DNA of 64,000 nt from Staphylococcus massiliensis CCUG 55927 (GTDB lineage: Bacteria > Bacillota > Bacilli > Staphylococcales > Staphylococcaceae), in contig NZ_JH815593.1 of the NCBI RefSeq assembly GCF_000298075.1, positions 999,543-1,063,542 on the forward strand. The letters are read 5' to 3'. Below the pieces are notes generated by a model that did no database searches, had not been told where the DNA came from, and worked only from the letters and a program-made list of their open reading frames with translations. A program made the position numbers and the translations under genes. Positions 42,527 to 52,181 of the stretch are shown here, one piece after another. Each line of letters starts with the position of its first letter. Position 1 is the first letter of the stretch.

Positions 42527-42763
42527 TTAAAATATCCATGTTTCTTCTATATGACGGTAGATGTTTTGTAATAAGTCGTCAGGCGTTTCACCTTCAACAA
42601 TATCACCATTAACTAAGGCGTACAATCCACTTGAACACATGCCGCAATTTTGCAGGCATCCATAGTCTAAAACATCTACGTTGGGATCATTCTCTAATTT
42701 TTGAAAAACTACATCGCCACCTCGTGCAAGATTAGAAATGCAGAATTCAACTATTGGATTCAT
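42527..42763 (-). CDS. DUF1450 (YuzB-family) cysteine-rich protein
   Basis: A 78-residue soluble protein of the UPF0349/YuzB family. Four conserved cysteines are seen: Cys8 (EFCISN) and Cys36, Cys40, Cys43 ([10 protein letters not shown]). The spacing suggests metal or Fe-S binding, not demonstrated. The ATG at 42763 with a GAGGGTGG ribosome site gives the family length; the ATG at 42778 lacks a site. Function unknown; the context is Fe-S and NADH redox. Confidence 0.88.
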   Translation of the reverse strand: MNPIVEFCISNLARGGDVVFQKLENDPNVDVLDYGCLQNCGMCSSGLYALVNGDIVEGETPDDLLQNIYRHIEETWIF

Positions 42764-42978
42764 AGTCCACCCTCTCATGTCGTTTTAATGACCACATTAT
42801 AACAAATTTAAAGGGCTTTTCATATGCTCATGACTTAGTAAACGTGTCGTTCCACACACATAAGATTTACAACTTTTATTGTAGTTTAATTCAAAAGGCT
42901 CTATAATATTAAATGAATAAGTTCATTGATTTGTACGTCTTGTACACATTAGAAACTGTTTAATAAAGGGGAGTCAAC

Positions 42979-44043
42979 ATGAAAAATTTAGTTCTTTTAG
43001 GCGGGGGCTATGGTAACATGCGTATTTTATCGCGCATTTTGCCAGATGAATTGCCAGAGGATTATAGTGTTACATTGATTGATCGTATGCCTTATCACGG
43101 CTTAAAAACAGAGTTCTACGCACTAGCTGCAGGTTCTAAGTCGGATAAAGAAGTACGTGTTCAATTTCCAGATTCAAAACGTATTAACGTCGTTTATGGC
43201 GAGATTACAGACATTGATTTAGATCAACAAATTGTTTCAGTTGGCAATAATCGCATTGATTATGACGAGCTTGTTATTGGTTTAGGTTGTGAAGATAAGT
43301 ATCACAACGTACCAGGCGCGAGAGAACATACGCGTAGTATTCAAACACTTCAAAAAGCAAGAGACACTTACCATGATATTAGTAACTTACCGATGAACTC
43401 ATCAGTAGGTATTGTAGGGGCTGGTTTAAGTGGTATCGAACTTGCGAGTGCGTTACGTGAGAGTCGTTCAGACTTAAATGTGATTCTTTATGATCGCGGT
43501 GAACGTATCTTAAGAAACTTCCCAGAGAAGTTAAGTGATTACGTTGAAAAATGGTTTAAGAAACATGATGTTACAGTAGTACCTAACTCAGACATCGTTA
43601 AAGTTGAGCCAGGTCTTATCCATAATAATGAGGACACTGAGAAACTTGACCTTATCGTTTGGACTGCAGGTATTCAACCTGTTGAACTTGTACGTAACTT
43701 ACCAGTTGATATTAGTAAGAGTAACCGTGTTATCGTTAACCAATATCATCAAATTCCAACATATAAGAACGTCTATGTAGTTGGGGACTGTGCAGAATTA
43801 CCTCATGCGCCAAGTGCGCAACTTGCTGAAATTCAAGCTGATCAAATTTCAGACGTTATGAAAAAGACTTGGAAAGGTGAAGCTTTACCTGATAAGATGC
43901 CTGAAATCAAAATTCCTGGTTTCTTAGGTTCTTTAGGCGAGAAGAAAGGTTTCGCTTACATGATGGATACGACAGTTACAGGTCGTTTAGCTTCAATCTT
44001 GAAATCCGGCGTATTATGGTTATACAAACACCATAACGGTTAA
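42979..44043 (+). CDS. NDH-2-like FAD-dependent pyridine nucleotide oxidoreductase (YutJ-like)
   Basis: A 354-residue flavoprotein related to type II NADH dehydrogenases. The FAD motif GGGYGNMRIL lies at residues 8-17, the NADH motif GIVGAGLSGIELAS near residue 150 and the second FAD site VYVVGDCAE near residue 262. It is about 50 residues shorter than the ndh product and lacks its C-terminal region. The YutJ group is annotated as an NADH dehydrogenase, but its electron acceptor is not established. It diverges from yuzB. Confidence 0.88.
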   Translation: MKNLVLLGGGYGNMRILSRILPDELPEDYSVTLIDRMPYHGLKTEFYALAAGSKSDKEVRVQFPDSKRINVVYGEITDIDLDQQIVSVGNNRIDYDELVIGLGCEDKYHNVPGAREHTRSIQTLQKARDTYHDISNLPMNSSVGIVGAGLSGIELASALRESRSDLNVILYDRGERILRNFPEKLSDYVEKWFKKHDVTVVPNSDIVKVEPGLIHNNEDTEKLDLIVWTAGIQPVELVRNLPVDISKSNRVIVNQYHQIPTYKNVYVVGDCAELPHAPSAQLAEIQADQISDVMKKTWKGEALPDKMPEIKIPGFLGSLGEKKGFAYMMDTTVTGRLASILKSGVLWLYKHHNG

Positions 44044-44059
44044 TTCGAATATAAAAATA

Positions 44060-44110
44060 ACCTGATGTATTGCGGTTCTATTAGAGAACTTTACCATACA
44101 TCAGGTTTTT
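44060..44110 (+). terminator. Terminator of the YutJ-like gene
   Basis: Stem ACCTGATGTAT/ATACATCAGGT with an inner GTTCT/AGAAC hairpin and a TTTTT tail, 17 bases after the stop codon. Confidence 0.87.
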
Positions 44111-44224
44111 AATTTCATTATTTTAATGATAGTAATTAAGGATAAAACTAACTTATAGAAAGCTAAAGATTTACTTAAATCTACCTTCCTAAAAGTGCCT
44201 TGTTTAACATATCTTATAAATAAA

Positions 44225-44430
44225 TTTACAAAACTTAATTTCCTAACAGCTGACTCCTAGGGGTGGGGCCCCGGCATAGAAATTTGCGATAGCAAATTAT
44301 CAAGCTATGCAAGCTGGGGCTTTCAATATTATGAGCAAAGAAGCTCTGGCTTCTTTGTATGTTCAACTAACGAATTAAAAATTCGAGTTGAACTTTACAG
44401 GAAAGCATGCTGTTGAGGAAATTTAGTAAA
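44225..44430. repeat. Structured intergenic repeat with nested hairpin insertion
   Basis: Same framework as the element at 36972: an outer stem (TTTAC...TTTCCT with AGGAAATTTAGTAAA), then AACAGC/GCTGTT (44245-44250 with 44409-44414), and core ends TGACTCCTAGGGG and CAGGAAAGCATG. The middle is replaced by about 140 bases containing three further hairpins: GGCATAG/CTATGC within a GGGGCCCC/GGGGC pair, AAAGAAGC/GCTTCTTT, and GTTCAACT...AGTTGAAC. The GGGGCCCC...CTATGCAAGCTGGGG segment resembles a repeat common in staphylococcal intergenic DNA. No ORF is seen in the gap 44043-44512. Confidence 0.7.
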
Positions 44431-44511
44431 AGTCTAACCTAAAACTATTGAATTTGATTAAAGCATAATTTAGCGAGTTATTTTAAAAGGCCTTTTAAAA
44501 AAAGAAACGCT

Positions 44512-44835
44512 TTATGCGTTGGCATAATGTTGATCCACGAAATTCGTAATTTGCTTAAGTTGAATATACCCATCCGCTACATATTCATCATCCATTGTTA
44601 TCAGTGGATAAAACAGTTCGTCCTCTTCGATTCGTTCAATATATTGCACATCGTGGTCAGATAATTGTTCATGATCTTTCTGAATATCAATGTACGTGTA
44701 TTCAAATTGAATGTCAGGATATTTACGCTCTAAAACGGGTTGAATCCATTCGTATGTGTCCTTTGATGTAGGTGCATTTACACAACTCGCACAAACGACA
44801 TCCGCACCATATACGACGACGCTCACTTTAGTCAA
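44512..44835 (-). CDS. YuzD-family (DUF1462) thioredoxin-like protein
   Basis: A 107-residue protein with a thioredoxin-like beginning and a CxxC motif, CASC, at Cys15-Cys18, followed by VNAPTSKDTYEWI. It matches the YuzD family of Firmicutes, found beside the NifU-like gene. A thiol-redox or Fe-S role fits the neighbourhood but is unproven. It diverges from the NifU-like gene by about 100 bases. Confidence 0.85.
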   Translation of the reverse strand: MTKVSVVVYGADVVCASCVNAPTSKDTYEWIQPVLERKYPDIQFEYTYIDIQKDHEQLSDHDVQYIERIEEDELFYPLITMDDEYVADGYIQLKQITNFVDQHYANA

Positions 44836-44936
44836 TGACAGTTCCCCCTTTTGAATGATAGATTTTTTCTTACGTATCTATTATAATAAATTAATAAGCA
44901 TAAACTGAAATATTTTACTTGAAAGGAGGCATTTAT

Positions 44937-45179
44937 ATGCCTACTGAAAATACAACAATGTATGATCAAGTTGCGGTTGTTATTGAAAAGCTACGTCCGT
45001 TCTTATTACGTGATGGTGGCGATTGTTCGTTAGTAGACGTGGAAGACGGTATCGTTAAATTACAATTACATGGCGCTTGTGGTACATGCCCTAGCTCTAC
45101 GATTACGTTAAAAGCAGGTATCGAAAGAGCGTTAGTTGAGGAAGTACCTGGAGTTGTAGAAGTTGAACAAGTATTCTAA
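44937..45179 (+). CDS. NifU C-terminal domain Fe-S scaffold (YutI/Nfu-like)
   Basis: An 80-residue Nfu-type protein that carries Fe-S clusters to targets. The cluster-binding CxxC lies in [10 protein letters not shown] (Cys48, Cys51); [10 protein letters not shown] precedes it. It matches the staphylococcal Nfu along its length. The ATG at 44937 follows a perfect AAGGAGG; the upstream in-frame ATG at 44919 lacks a ribosome site. Confidence 0.95.
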   Translation: MPTENTTMYDQVAVVIEKLRPFLLRDGGDCSLVDVEDGIVKLQLHGACGTCPSSTITLKAGIERALVEEVPGVVEVEQVF

Positions 45180-45187
45180 ATAGATTA

Positions 45188-45232
45188 AAGGGTTTAGGAC
45201 ATTGAGTAACTCGTCCTAAACCCTTATTTTTT
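45188..45232 (+). terminator. Terminator between nfu and dltD
   Basis: Perfect 13-bp stem AAGGGTTTAGGAC/GTCCTAAACCCTT with a T-rich tail. It lies in the short gap between convergent genes and may work in both directions, since dltD has no other terminator. Confidence 0.85.
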
Positions 45233-45256
45233 ATGCCTTCTTTAAATATTACCTCT

Positions 45257-46408
45257 TTATTTTTCTTTCATATGTTGTTCGATGCGTTCGTTGATATATA
45301 CATAACCTTTATATCCAATATGTACGGCATCGCTCACTACATACGGCTCATAGTCTTTATCGGTCATATCATAGACTTTGCCGTGATGTTTCTTAATCGT
45401 AGATGTAATTTTATCGTACACCTTATCACGTCGTTCTTTCTTAATCCCAATGTGATCATACCATTTACCATTAGTCAGAATGACGATGAATAATGCATCC
45501 GCTTCAGCTTCATGTAGTGTATCTACGAGTAACGCTAAATCATCGTATTCTTTGGACTTCGTACGAAATTCATGATTACGATTAATTTTACGTTTATTGG
45601 CTTTAATTAAATCCCAATATTCATCTCGAATTTTAAATGCGTTCGAGGACGTTTGCTTTTGACCATAATCTTCTGCAAGTTGCTGCATCTCTTTATAAGG
45701 CATATCTTTCGTTGTAACAGGTTCAACTTTCATAACAGGTGCTTTTTGATTATGAATCGTAAAGTTCGACTTGATCGCATCAATCTTATTTAAATTGTGT
45801 GCTTCAAACGAAGATAAGAATGGTTCCTCTGGCAAGGTCTTCGTTTCAATTAAACTTTGAAGATAATCATTATCTTTCATAGCTTTGAAACGTGAAACTT
45901 GCTTAGCGAAACGAATTTTTAGTTCAAGTGGCATCTTATCTTGTTGAAACAACTGATTCATTTGAAGTTTTGAATGTCTTGCATCAAAGTTCACGTTCGT
46001 TAAACCCTTTCGTGTGAACCATTGAGGCGAAATAATGATCGCTAACTTCTTCCCCTTTAACTGGTCATACTGTGCACCGATAGACATCATTTGAATTAAA
46101 TCTGTGGACCCACCTGCTCCAACTAAGAACGGTGTGTAACCCGTTTGTCGTTGATCGAGTACAATACCTGGACTAAATGGGTCGTCCTTTTCAAGTTCAC
46201 TAGACCCAAAGATCGGATAGTATGCATCTGATGCCCACATGCGATTCTGAATTGAAGTACCTTTTAATACTTCGTCATCCAAACTTAACCGACGCTCTTT
46301 AATGTCTGTAGCCTTAAGGGGCTTTTCAAAGAGGGAGCTTGGTAGAAGTAGGAAAATAATAAACACGCACCCACTAATGATAATGGGTAGAAACAATTTG
46401 AAGTTCAT
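45257..46408 (-). CDS. dltD: D-alanyl-lipoteichoic acid transfer protein DltD
   Basis: Extracellular, membrane-anchored protein that passes D-alanine to lipoteichoic acid. The 383-residue protein has an N-terminal helix (about 6-25). The Ser-containing active-site region ([16 protein letters not shown]) lies near residue 97, and the C-terminal histidine region [17 protein letters not shown] near residue 356. This is the DltD SGNH-like layout. Its start overlaps the dltC stop (ATGA). Last gene of the dlt operon. Confidence 0.95.
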   Translation of the reverse strand: MNFKLFLPIIISGCVFIIFLLLPSSLFEKPLKATDIKERRLSLDDEVLKGTSIQNRMWASDAYYPIFGSSELEKDDPFSPGIVLDQRQTGYTPFLVGAGGSTDLIQMMSIGAQYDQLKGKKLAIIISPQWFTRKGLTNVNFDARHSKLQMNQLFQQDKMPLELKIRFAKQVSRFKAMKDNDYLQSLIETKTLPEEPFLSSFEAHNLNKIDAIKSNFTIHNQKAPVMKVEPVTTKDMPYKEMQQLAEDYGQKQTSSNAFKIRDEYWDLIKANKRKINRNHEFRTKSKEYDDLALLVDTLHEAEADALFIVILTNGKWYDHIGIKKERRDKVYDKITSTIKKHHGKVYDMTDKDYEPYVVSDAVHIGYKGYVYINERIEQHMKEK

Positions 46409-46641
46409 CGTAATTCGTCGAGGGCTGCCACAATTTTATTAGGTGTCGCCCACTTTTCTCTATCAAAATCCATGATCGAAACTTCGATGTCGAGCTCGTT
46501 TTGAATCTCAAGTAATAAACCTACTGTTTGGAATGAGTCGATAATCCCCTCTTCAAATAATTCGATATCAGGATTCGTTTTGACACGATCATCTTCAGTT
46601 ACATTTTCTAAAATATCTAAAACTTGTGCTTTAAAGTCCAT
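46405..46641 (-). CDS. dltC: D-alanyl carrier protein
   Basis: A 78-residue acyl-carrier-type protein that holds D-alanine as a thioester. The phosphopantetheine serine is Ser36 in GIIDSFQTV. The length equals that of the staphylococcal protein. It lies 12 bases after dltB and overlaps dltD by four bases. Confidence 0.97.
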   Translation of the reverse strand: MDFKAQVLDILENVTEDDRVKTNPDIELFEEGIIDSFQTVGLLLEIQNELDIEVSIMDFDREKWATPNKIVAALDELR

Positions 46642-46653
46642 ATTGTTATCTCC

Positions 46654-47868
46654 TTAAATTAATTTTCCTGAAAAGATTAAAAAGCCAAACGCAACGAAAT
46701 GGAATGTTATGATAATACTCAACGCTTGCGTCCATTTATTATTCCATTTAGGTGGATGTTGTTTACGCCACTTCTCATAGTAGCCATATAGAATAAATAG
46801 CGCCGCATGGTAAAGCCCGTAAACAATGTAGAATACCTCTAAACCATGCCAAATGCCCATAATAAAGAAATTGATGAAGAATGCTAGATTCGATAATACA
46901 AGCGTATCTTTAATCCATTTCTTCTTAGACATGAAGAATAGAAATCGCATATAAATACAATCTCTAAACCAGAATGATAGACTGAGGTGCCATCTATTCC
47001 AAAAGTCCTTTATATGCTTCGCTTTAAACGGTTGTTTAAAGTTTTCTGGCGTTTTAATACCAAATAAATAACTAAATGCAATCGCAAATAAGCTATAGCC
47101 TGCAAAATCAAAGAAGAGATAGAAGCTATAGGCATACATATAAAGCCATAAATCGAGTACTTTCGTGTAATCGTATTTCATTTGAACGATCGCATATTGG
47201 TTAATAAGGTACGCGATGATGTATTTATATAAGAAGCCAAGCATGATTTTATGAATGGCTTGATGCAGTAAAACTTGATAGTCCGCAGATGACGGGACTT
47301 TCTTATCGTCTCTAATAAAACGTTTGTAGCGATCAATGGGTCCTGACGAAATCGTTGGAAAGAATGTGATAAATTGTAGCACCTTTAACATATCCACTTC
47401 TTTAATCGATTTGTCTCGAATTTCCATTAGTAGTTGCACGCTTTTAAATGTTAAATATGAAATACCAAGGAACGCAACCCACTCTACAAGTTTGTGTCCG
47501 TGTAAGTGAATTTGGTGCTCCCCTAGCCACGAACTCTGTAGTACTTTAACAACTATGAGCGGCAGAATTGATAACGTGATAACCGCCGCGAATTTAAGAA
47601 ATGTATTCGAGCGTTTAACCGCGTGAACGTAATAGTAAATGAGCCCGAGTTGCCATAGAACATACATGATAAAACTGATCAGTTGAATGCTAAGCCAAGG
47701 TATTTGAAATAAGTTAAATGTCTCATCTGAGAAGATGAGTACAATCATAATAAACGTGATGATAGCGTTATATATGAGGCTTCTTTTACCGAAAAGCCCT
47801 AGAACTATAACGGGTATCATTAATCCTAATGCGATGTAGAAGAACTGAAATTCACCGTATGGAATCAT
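46654..47868 (-). CDS. dltB: D-alanyl transfer protein DltB (MBOAT)
   Basis: Membrane-bound O-acyltransferase that moves D-alanine across the membrane from DltC. The 404-residue, many-helix protein carries the MBOAT features FWNRWHLSLSFWFRDCIYMR near residue 288 (shown in full length of 20) and the catalytic histidine in FIMGIWHGLEVFYIVYG near residue 335. It overlaps dltA by four bases (ATGA). Confidence 0.96.
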   Translation of the reverse strand: MIPYGEFQFFYIALGLMIPVIVLGLFGKRSLIYNAIITFIMIVLIFSDETFNLFQIPWLSIQLISFIMYVLWQLGLIYYYVHAVKRSNTFLKFAAVITLSILPLIVVKVLQSSWLGEHQIHLHGHKLVEWVAFLGISYLTFKSVQLLMEIRDKSIKEVDMLKVLQFITFFPTISSGPIDRYKRFIRDDKKVPSSADYQVLLHQAIHKIMLGFLYKYIIAYLINQYAIVQMKYDYTKVLDLWLYMYAYSFYLFFDFAGYSLFAIAFSYLFGIKTPENFKQPFKAKHIKDFWNRWHLSLSFWFRDCIYMRFLFFMSKKKWIKDTLVLSNLAFFINFFIMGIWHGLEVFYIVYGLYHAALFILYGYYEKWRKQHPPKWNNKWTQALSIIITFHFVAFGFLIFSGKLI

Positions 47869-49313
47869 GAGTTAAGCGCCTCTTTAACTTTATGTCGATC
47901 GACTTTACCGTTCAGCGTCATAGGTAAGTGATCCATAAATGTGATTTTCTTTGGCACCATGTACTCAGGTAAGCGTTCTTTTAAAGCGTCTTTAATTGTT
48001 TTAACGGATTGATCTTGTGATTGCTCTTCTAAAATGATAGCTGCATGTAGATGTGTAACTTTATTGAGTTTATATATCGGCACGACGAGTGCTTCACGTA
48101 CACCTTTAATATCTCTTAAATGCGTTTCAATTTCTTCAATTTCCATTCTGTAACCGTTTAGTTTAATTTGGAAATCGATACGCCCTGTGATGAACCATAA
48201 ATTGTCCTTTAATATAGCTTTGTCACCTGTATGATAAGCTCGAGTGTTATCAATAGCTTTGAATACTTTTCGAGAACGAGCCTCGTCCTTTAGATAACCT
48301 AAACTTACGCAATCCCCTGCGATTACAAGTTCTGATTCTTCCGTTGTCGTAAGTGTTGCTTGAGGTTGTGGCGTTCCTACTGGCAACGTTTCATACTTCT
48401 CTAATAGTGCTTCGGTTACTTCAACACTGGTAACGGCTACTGTGGCTTCAGTTGGACCGTACGTATTGTAAATCGTCGCAGCGTTGAAATGCTGCTTAAG
48501 CATCTTGGCCTTTTTATGAGGTAAAATCTCCCCACAGAAAAAGAATTCTCTTAGCGATGGGAACGTGTCGATGTTAAAGTTTGGTAATAGTAAGCACATT
48601 TCCATGAACGATGGCGTTGAGACCCATACATCAACTGACGCTCGTTCAAGCATTTGGTAGATGCGAATCGGTTTATAAATCATATCTTTATCAACAAGTT
48701 GTAATGTTCCGCCTGACATGAGACATGGGTAAATGGCCATTACAGATAAATCAAATGAAAATGGCGCTTGGTTGAGCCAAGTATTATGTTGCCCAAGTTT
48801 ATGAAGCGATAGCATCCAATTTGTAAATTGGAGTAAGCTGTCATAAGCGATTTGAACGCCTTTAGGTTCGCCTGTTGATCCCGAAGTAAATATCGTATAA
48901 ACACAATCGGATGGTTTCATGTTACATGTTTTAGATGTAGTTGGATGTTTAAGTATATCGTCTAGTTGAATTTCTTCATATGATGCGTAATTAAGTAAAT
49001 CGTTCGATGTATTCCAAATATAATGTGGTTGTACTTTATCAATAATAGCTTTGACGCGACTTTCTGGAAGCCCCATATCAATTGGAACATAGCCACAACC
49101 GGCTTTAATTGATGCAATCATACCTACTAACATTAGCGGTGACATATGACCGTATACGATTAACGGACGTTGACTATCTTCTAATTGATACCGTAATTGA
49201 TTGGAGTACGTTTCTAATAAATGATATGTCAATGTTTCTTGTTCATGTTTCACTGCAATGAAGTCGGGCTTTGCATTAGCATACTTAGCTAAAGTTGAAA
49301 TTAATTCTTTCAT
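47865..49313 (-). CDS. dltA: D-alanine--D-alanyl carrier protein ligase
   Basis: Cytosolic adenylate-forming enzyme that activates D-alanine with ATP and loads it on DltC. The 482-residue protein has the P-loop TSGSTGEPKG at 143-152, NTYGPTEAT near residue 290, the YHTGD motif near 350 and the C-terminal catalytic lysine in LNGKVDRHK. Its ATG at 49313 lies 15 bases after dltX with AGGAG. Modifying teichoic acids with D-alanine lowers the negative surface charge and protects against cationic peptides. Confidence 0.96.
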   Translation of the reverse strand: MKELISTLAKYANAKPDFIAVKHEQETLTYHLLETYSNQLRYQLEDSQRPLIVYGHMSPLMLVGMIASIKAGCGYVPIDMGLPESRVKAIIDKVQPHYIWNTSNDLLNYASYEEIQLDDILKHPTTSKTCNMKPSDCVYTIFTSGSTGEPKGVQIAYDSLLQFTNWMLSLHKLGQHNTWLNQAPFSFDLSVMAIYPCLMSGGTLQLVDKDMIYKPIRIYQMLERASVDVWVSTPSFMEMCLLLPNFNIDTFPSLREFFFCGEILPHKKAKMLKQHFNAATIYNTYGPTEATVAVTSVEVTEALLEKYETLPVGTPQPQATLTTTEESELVIAGDCVSLGYLKDEARSRKVFKAIDNTRAYHTGDKAILKDNLWFITGRIDFQIKLNGYRMEIEEIETHLRDIKGVREALVVPIYKLNKVTHLHAAIILEEQSQDQSVKTIKDALKERLPEYMVPKKITFMDHLPMTLNGKVDRHKVKEALNS

Positions 49314-49328
49314 GTTCGACTCCTATAG

Positions 49329-49460
49329 TTAAAATTCATTATAAATAAAATTGTTTTGCGTATCTCCAGAACCATAGATGAGATAAAGCGCGATAAATAT
49401 CACGATGTATAAGACGGTTTGAAGACAAAGCTTGGTTATTTGTATCTCTTTTTGTTGCAT
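49329..49460 (-). CDS. dltX: Small membrane peptide DltX
   Basis: A 43-residue single-helix protein directly upstream of dltA. A short polar start (QQKEIQITK) is followed by a hydrophobic segment (about 15-32). The end NNFIYNEF is the conserved C-terminal motif of DltX, which is needed for D-alanylation in Bacillus. GAGGTGGTGCAGA provides the ribosome site before ATG at 49460. It is easily missed because of its size. Confidence 0.93.
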   Translation of the reverse strand: MQQKEIQITKLCLQTVLYIVIFIALYLIYGSGDTQNNFIYNEF

Positions 49461-49489
49461 TCTGCACCACCTCGTTATAATTTCAATTT

Positions 49490-49518
49490 ATTATAATCTT
49501 TTTCATATATATTTACAA
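49490..49518 (-). promoter_or_regulatory. dlt operon promoter
   Basis: On the minus strand a -35 box TTGTAA (49518-49513) and a perfect -10 box TATAAT (49495-49490) are separated by 17 bases. Transcription should start near 49483, about 23 bases before the dltX start codon. Confidence 0.7.
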
Positions 49519-49564
49519 TCAAAAAATGAAACAAATCTATCGCACATGTCAATTTTTCGACAAA

Positions 49565-49597
49565 ATAAAAATGCCAACAGTAAACTGTTAGCATTTT
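49565..49597 (-). terminator. Terminator of the hydroxyacid dehydrogenase gene
   Basis: Stem AAATGC.AACAG/CTGTT.GCATTT with a T-run on the minus strand, 25 bases after the stop at 49622. Confidence 0.82.
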
Positions 49598-49621
49598 AAT
49601 ACGATAATTGATTTAAGTTTT

Positions 49622-50584
49622 CTAAAGTTCAACGGGTGTCTTAGGAGGTTTATCATTCAGAATCGCTTTTACGTTTTCAACGCAGCACTGAATCATACGA
49701 TTTCGCGTCACAACTGTAGCACTTCCGATGTGAGGTACCACGACAACGTTGTCGAGCTTTAGAAATTCGTGGTTCATATCTATCGGTTCTTCTGTCACGA
49801 CGTCTAACCCAGCACCTAATATCTCACCTTGTTTGAGTGCTTCGACTAAGTCCTTTTCAACGACAATCGGACCTCTACCAATGTTAATGAATATCGCATC
49901 GCGCTTCATTTTCTTAAATACGTCTTTATTAAATCGACGCTCTGTTTCTTGCGTTAACGGTGCGGTACAGATTACGAAATCACTTTCAGAAATTAACGTA
50001 TCGAAATCTGTGTAATGCACGCCGAGTGTTTTTTCAGCTTTTAAGTTACGTGAGCGGTTATGGTACAACACGTCTGAATGGAAACCTTGCAAGCGTCTCG
50101 CAAAGGCCTGACCGATTTCGCCCATGCCGAAGATACCAACCTTAGACTGAAACACGTCTTTGCCCGCAAATAGATACGGTCCCCAACTTTGCCATTTGCC
50201 GTCTTTAACATACTTCTCCGCTTCTACAATACGTCTTGCGACAGCTAACATTAATGAAAAGCCAAGCTCAGCGGTAGTTTCGCTAAGGACGTGTGGCGTA
50301 TTCGTAACAACGACGTTATGCGTGCGCGTAAGTTCTAAGTTAATATTATCGTAACCTACTGCCATATTCACGATAACTTTTAAATGAGGTGCTTGGCTTA
50401 ATACAGTCTCATCTATCGTCTCGCTTAACGTTGTAATACAGGCAGTTGCATCTTTAATAGAAGCTAAGAATTGATCTCTCGGCATCGGTGTTAAGTCGTG
50501 TGGCCACATTTCTACTTCTGCAAATTGTTCCAAATCATTAACAAAACGATCTGGAATCTTACGTGTAATTAATACCTTTGTCAT
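49622..50584 (-). CDS. D-isomer-specific 2-hydroxyacid dehydrogenase (glyoxylate/hydroxypyruvate reductase type)
   Basis: A 320-residue NAD(P)-dependent reductase of 2-keto acids. The Rossmann motif GIFGMGEIGQAFARR lies near residue 150, the substrate arginine in INIGRGPIV near 237 and the catalytic histidine in VVPHIGSAT near 287. The glyoxylate/hydroxypyruvate reductase branch fits best. The ATG at 50584 follows GGAGTGAT; the GTG three codons upstream lies inside that site. It begins five bases after the nagD-like stop, part of a run with the DUF86 gene. Confidence 0.92.
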   Translation of the reverse strand: MTKVLITRKIPDRFVNDLEQFAEVEMWPHDLTPMPRDQFLASIKDATACITTLSETIDETVLSQAPHLKVIVNMAVGYDNINLELTRTHNVVVTNTPHVLSETTAELGFSLMLAVARRIVEAEKYVKDGKWQSWGPYLFAGKDVFQSKVGIFGMGEIGQAFARRLQGFHSDVLYHNRSRNLKAEKTLGVHYTDFDTLISESDFVICTAPLTQETERRFNKDVFKKMKRDAIFINIGRGPIVVEKDLVEALKQGEILGAGLDVVTEEPIDMNHEFLKLDNVVVVPHIGSATVVTRNRMIQCCVENVKAILNDKPPKTPVEL

Positions 50585-50589
50585 AGGTA

Positions 50590-51375
50590 TCACTCCATTT
50601 CTAGCTGTTCCTTTAATTCGTTGAGATCTTTATAACTATATGTCGGTGGCACGTCTTTTCCTAAAACATCATCTTTAGTAGAGACACCTGTTTGAACGTG
50701 AATGGTATCGATGCCTGCATTAATGCCTGAAAGGATGTCTGTATCGTAAAGGTCCCCAATCATGGCAACATCCGCTTTATCAAGCTGGATTAAATCTATC
50801 GCTTTATTCATAATGGCACTTTCAGGTTTACCTATGAATTTAGGCGCTACGCCTGTTGATACAGAGATAACGCTCGTTAAAGCACCGTTACCTGGTAAGA
50901 ATCCGCGCTCTTTCGGAATTGATACGTCTTTATTCGTTGAAATAAATGTAGCGCCGTTACGTACAGAAAGCGTCGCGATAGCGAGCTTTTCATAAGTGAT
51001 GTGTTCGTCTAACCCAATTGTCACAACGTCTACGTCTTCATTGTCTTTCAGTGTAAGGCCTGCTTCAGTGAGTGCTGTTTCAAGGCCTTTTCCACCAATC
51101 ATATAAACGCGTGCATTAGGATTCATCTTGTAAACTTCGTCGGCAGTCGCCATCGCAGACGTCACGACTTCGCTCGGTTTCGCTTCGATATCGAATGCTT
51201 TAAGCTTCTCAGTAACTTCTTCAGGCGTTTTAGTCGAGTTATTTGTGACAAATAAGTGCGGAATATCGTTCGCGTTCAAGTAATCGATGAATTGTTTCGC
51301 ACCATCGATTTCATCTGATCCTTTATACATCGTGCCATCAAGATCGATTAAATAACCTTTGTAATGTTTAACCAT
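50590..51375 (-). CDS. HAD-IIA (NagD-like) phosphatase
   Basis: A 261-residue HAD hydrolase with a C2 cap. The nucleophile motif [11 protein letters not shown] carries Asp11 and Asp13; motif II is VTNNST near residue 44 and the Mg-binding motif is [10 protein letters not shown] near residue 203. NagD-like enzymes hydrolyse small phosphates such as nucleotides or glycerol phosphates. The first base is shared with the DUF86 stop codon. Substrate unknown. Confidence 0.92.
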   Translation of the reverse strand: MVKHYKGYLIDLDGTMYKGSDEIDGAKQFIDYLNANDIPHLFVTNNSTKTPEEVTEKLKAFDIEAKPSEVVTSAMATADEVYKMNPNARVYMIGGKGLETALTEAGLTLKDNEDVDVVTIGLDEHITYEKLAIATLSVRNGATFISTNKDVSIPKERGFLPGNGALTSVISVSTGVAPKFIGKPESAIMNKAIDLIQLDKADVAMIGDLYDTDILSGINAGIDTIHVQTGVSTKDDVLGKDVPPTYSYKDLNELKEQLEME

Positions 51376-51806
51376 TAAGCTTCTCCTTTTCCAAAAGCAG
51401 TCACGGGAACGTTCTCGTTCTTAAGGAAGTTCATAACCTCATCAATGAATTGACGATATTTCGGTAGCGCCTCATCGAAAAGCGGTTTAAGTTCATCGAC
51501 GTTCAGTGCGACAATATCATGCACAAATTGCTTACGAACCTCAACTGTTCGGTTAATCGCTTGTTGTGTCTCTTTAGAAATGACACCTTCAAGTTCTAAA
51601 ATATCGATAACATCTTTGTAGTTACCTGGATCTCTTAAAATAAAACCATCGATAATCATATTGCCGATATCGACAGAAATTTCAATTAACATATGCGCGA
51701 TACGTTCGAAAGCATATTTATTATCGCGTTGACTTGAATAATCTTCAGTTAATTGATATAAATAATTTAATTTTGTGGATAATTGTTCTTTATTTACAAA
51801 ATACAT
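51375..51806 (-). CDS. DUF86/HepT-like protein (YutE-like)
   Basis: A 143-residue, all-helical protein of the HepT-like superfamily. The RX4H motif is present as RKQFVH near residue 104, and an [15 protein letters not shown] helix is typical. HepT proteins are toxins when paired with an MntA nucleotidyltransferase; no such partner lies next to it. This position and solitary form match YutE of Bacillus and its staphylococcal counterpart, so a chromosomal housekeeping role is more likely than a toxin. The ATG at 51806 follows GAGGGGTGA. Confidence 0.82.
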   Translation of the reverse strand: MYFVNKEQLSTKLNYLYQLTEDYSSQRDNKYAFERIAHMLIEISVDIGNMIIDGFILRDPGNYKDVIDILELEGVISKETQQAINRTVEVRKQFVHDIVALNVDELKPLFDEALPKYRQFIDEVMNFLKNENVPVTAFGKGEA

Positions 51807-51914
51807 GCTGTCACCCCTCAATACCTTTATCATATCACAATTTTGCGTCTAGATTCATTTCTAGTTATACTGAATTAAGTCGATAAAGTTACGTTTGAAA
51901 AGGAGTATTTGGTT

Positions 51915-52181
51915 ATGATAGATATGTTTTTATACGATGATGTAGACCCAGCTCAAGTCCGATTTGTGGGATTCGTTGGCGAACACAGCCGTTATGATTT
52001 AGTACTGTTACAGACGGATCGCCATTTCGGTAAAACGTTAGTATTAAATACGCAGACGAATAAATTCGGTATTATCGGTACGGACGATATGGAGGAAGAA
52101 GGCTATATTGCTTATATTTTAGGGGTTTCAGACGAAGAAGCCGACGAAATCAAGGAATATTTATCAGAGGTTATTCAATAG
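51915..52181 (+). CDS. DUF3055 family protein
   Basis: An 88-residue acidic protein that matches DUF3055, a conserved Bacillales family of unknown function. Highly conserved blocks are VRFVGFVGEHSRYDL, LVLNTQTNKFGIIGTDD and EEGYIAYILGV. The ATG at 51915 lies ten bases after AAAAGGAG. It diverges from the DUF86 gene and runs into the repeat array of the next gap. Confidence 0.9.
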   Translation: MIDMFLYDDVDPAQVRFVGFVGEHSRYDLVLLQTDRHFGKTLVLNTQTNKFGIIGTDDMEEEGYIAYILGVSDEEADEIKEYLSEVIQ

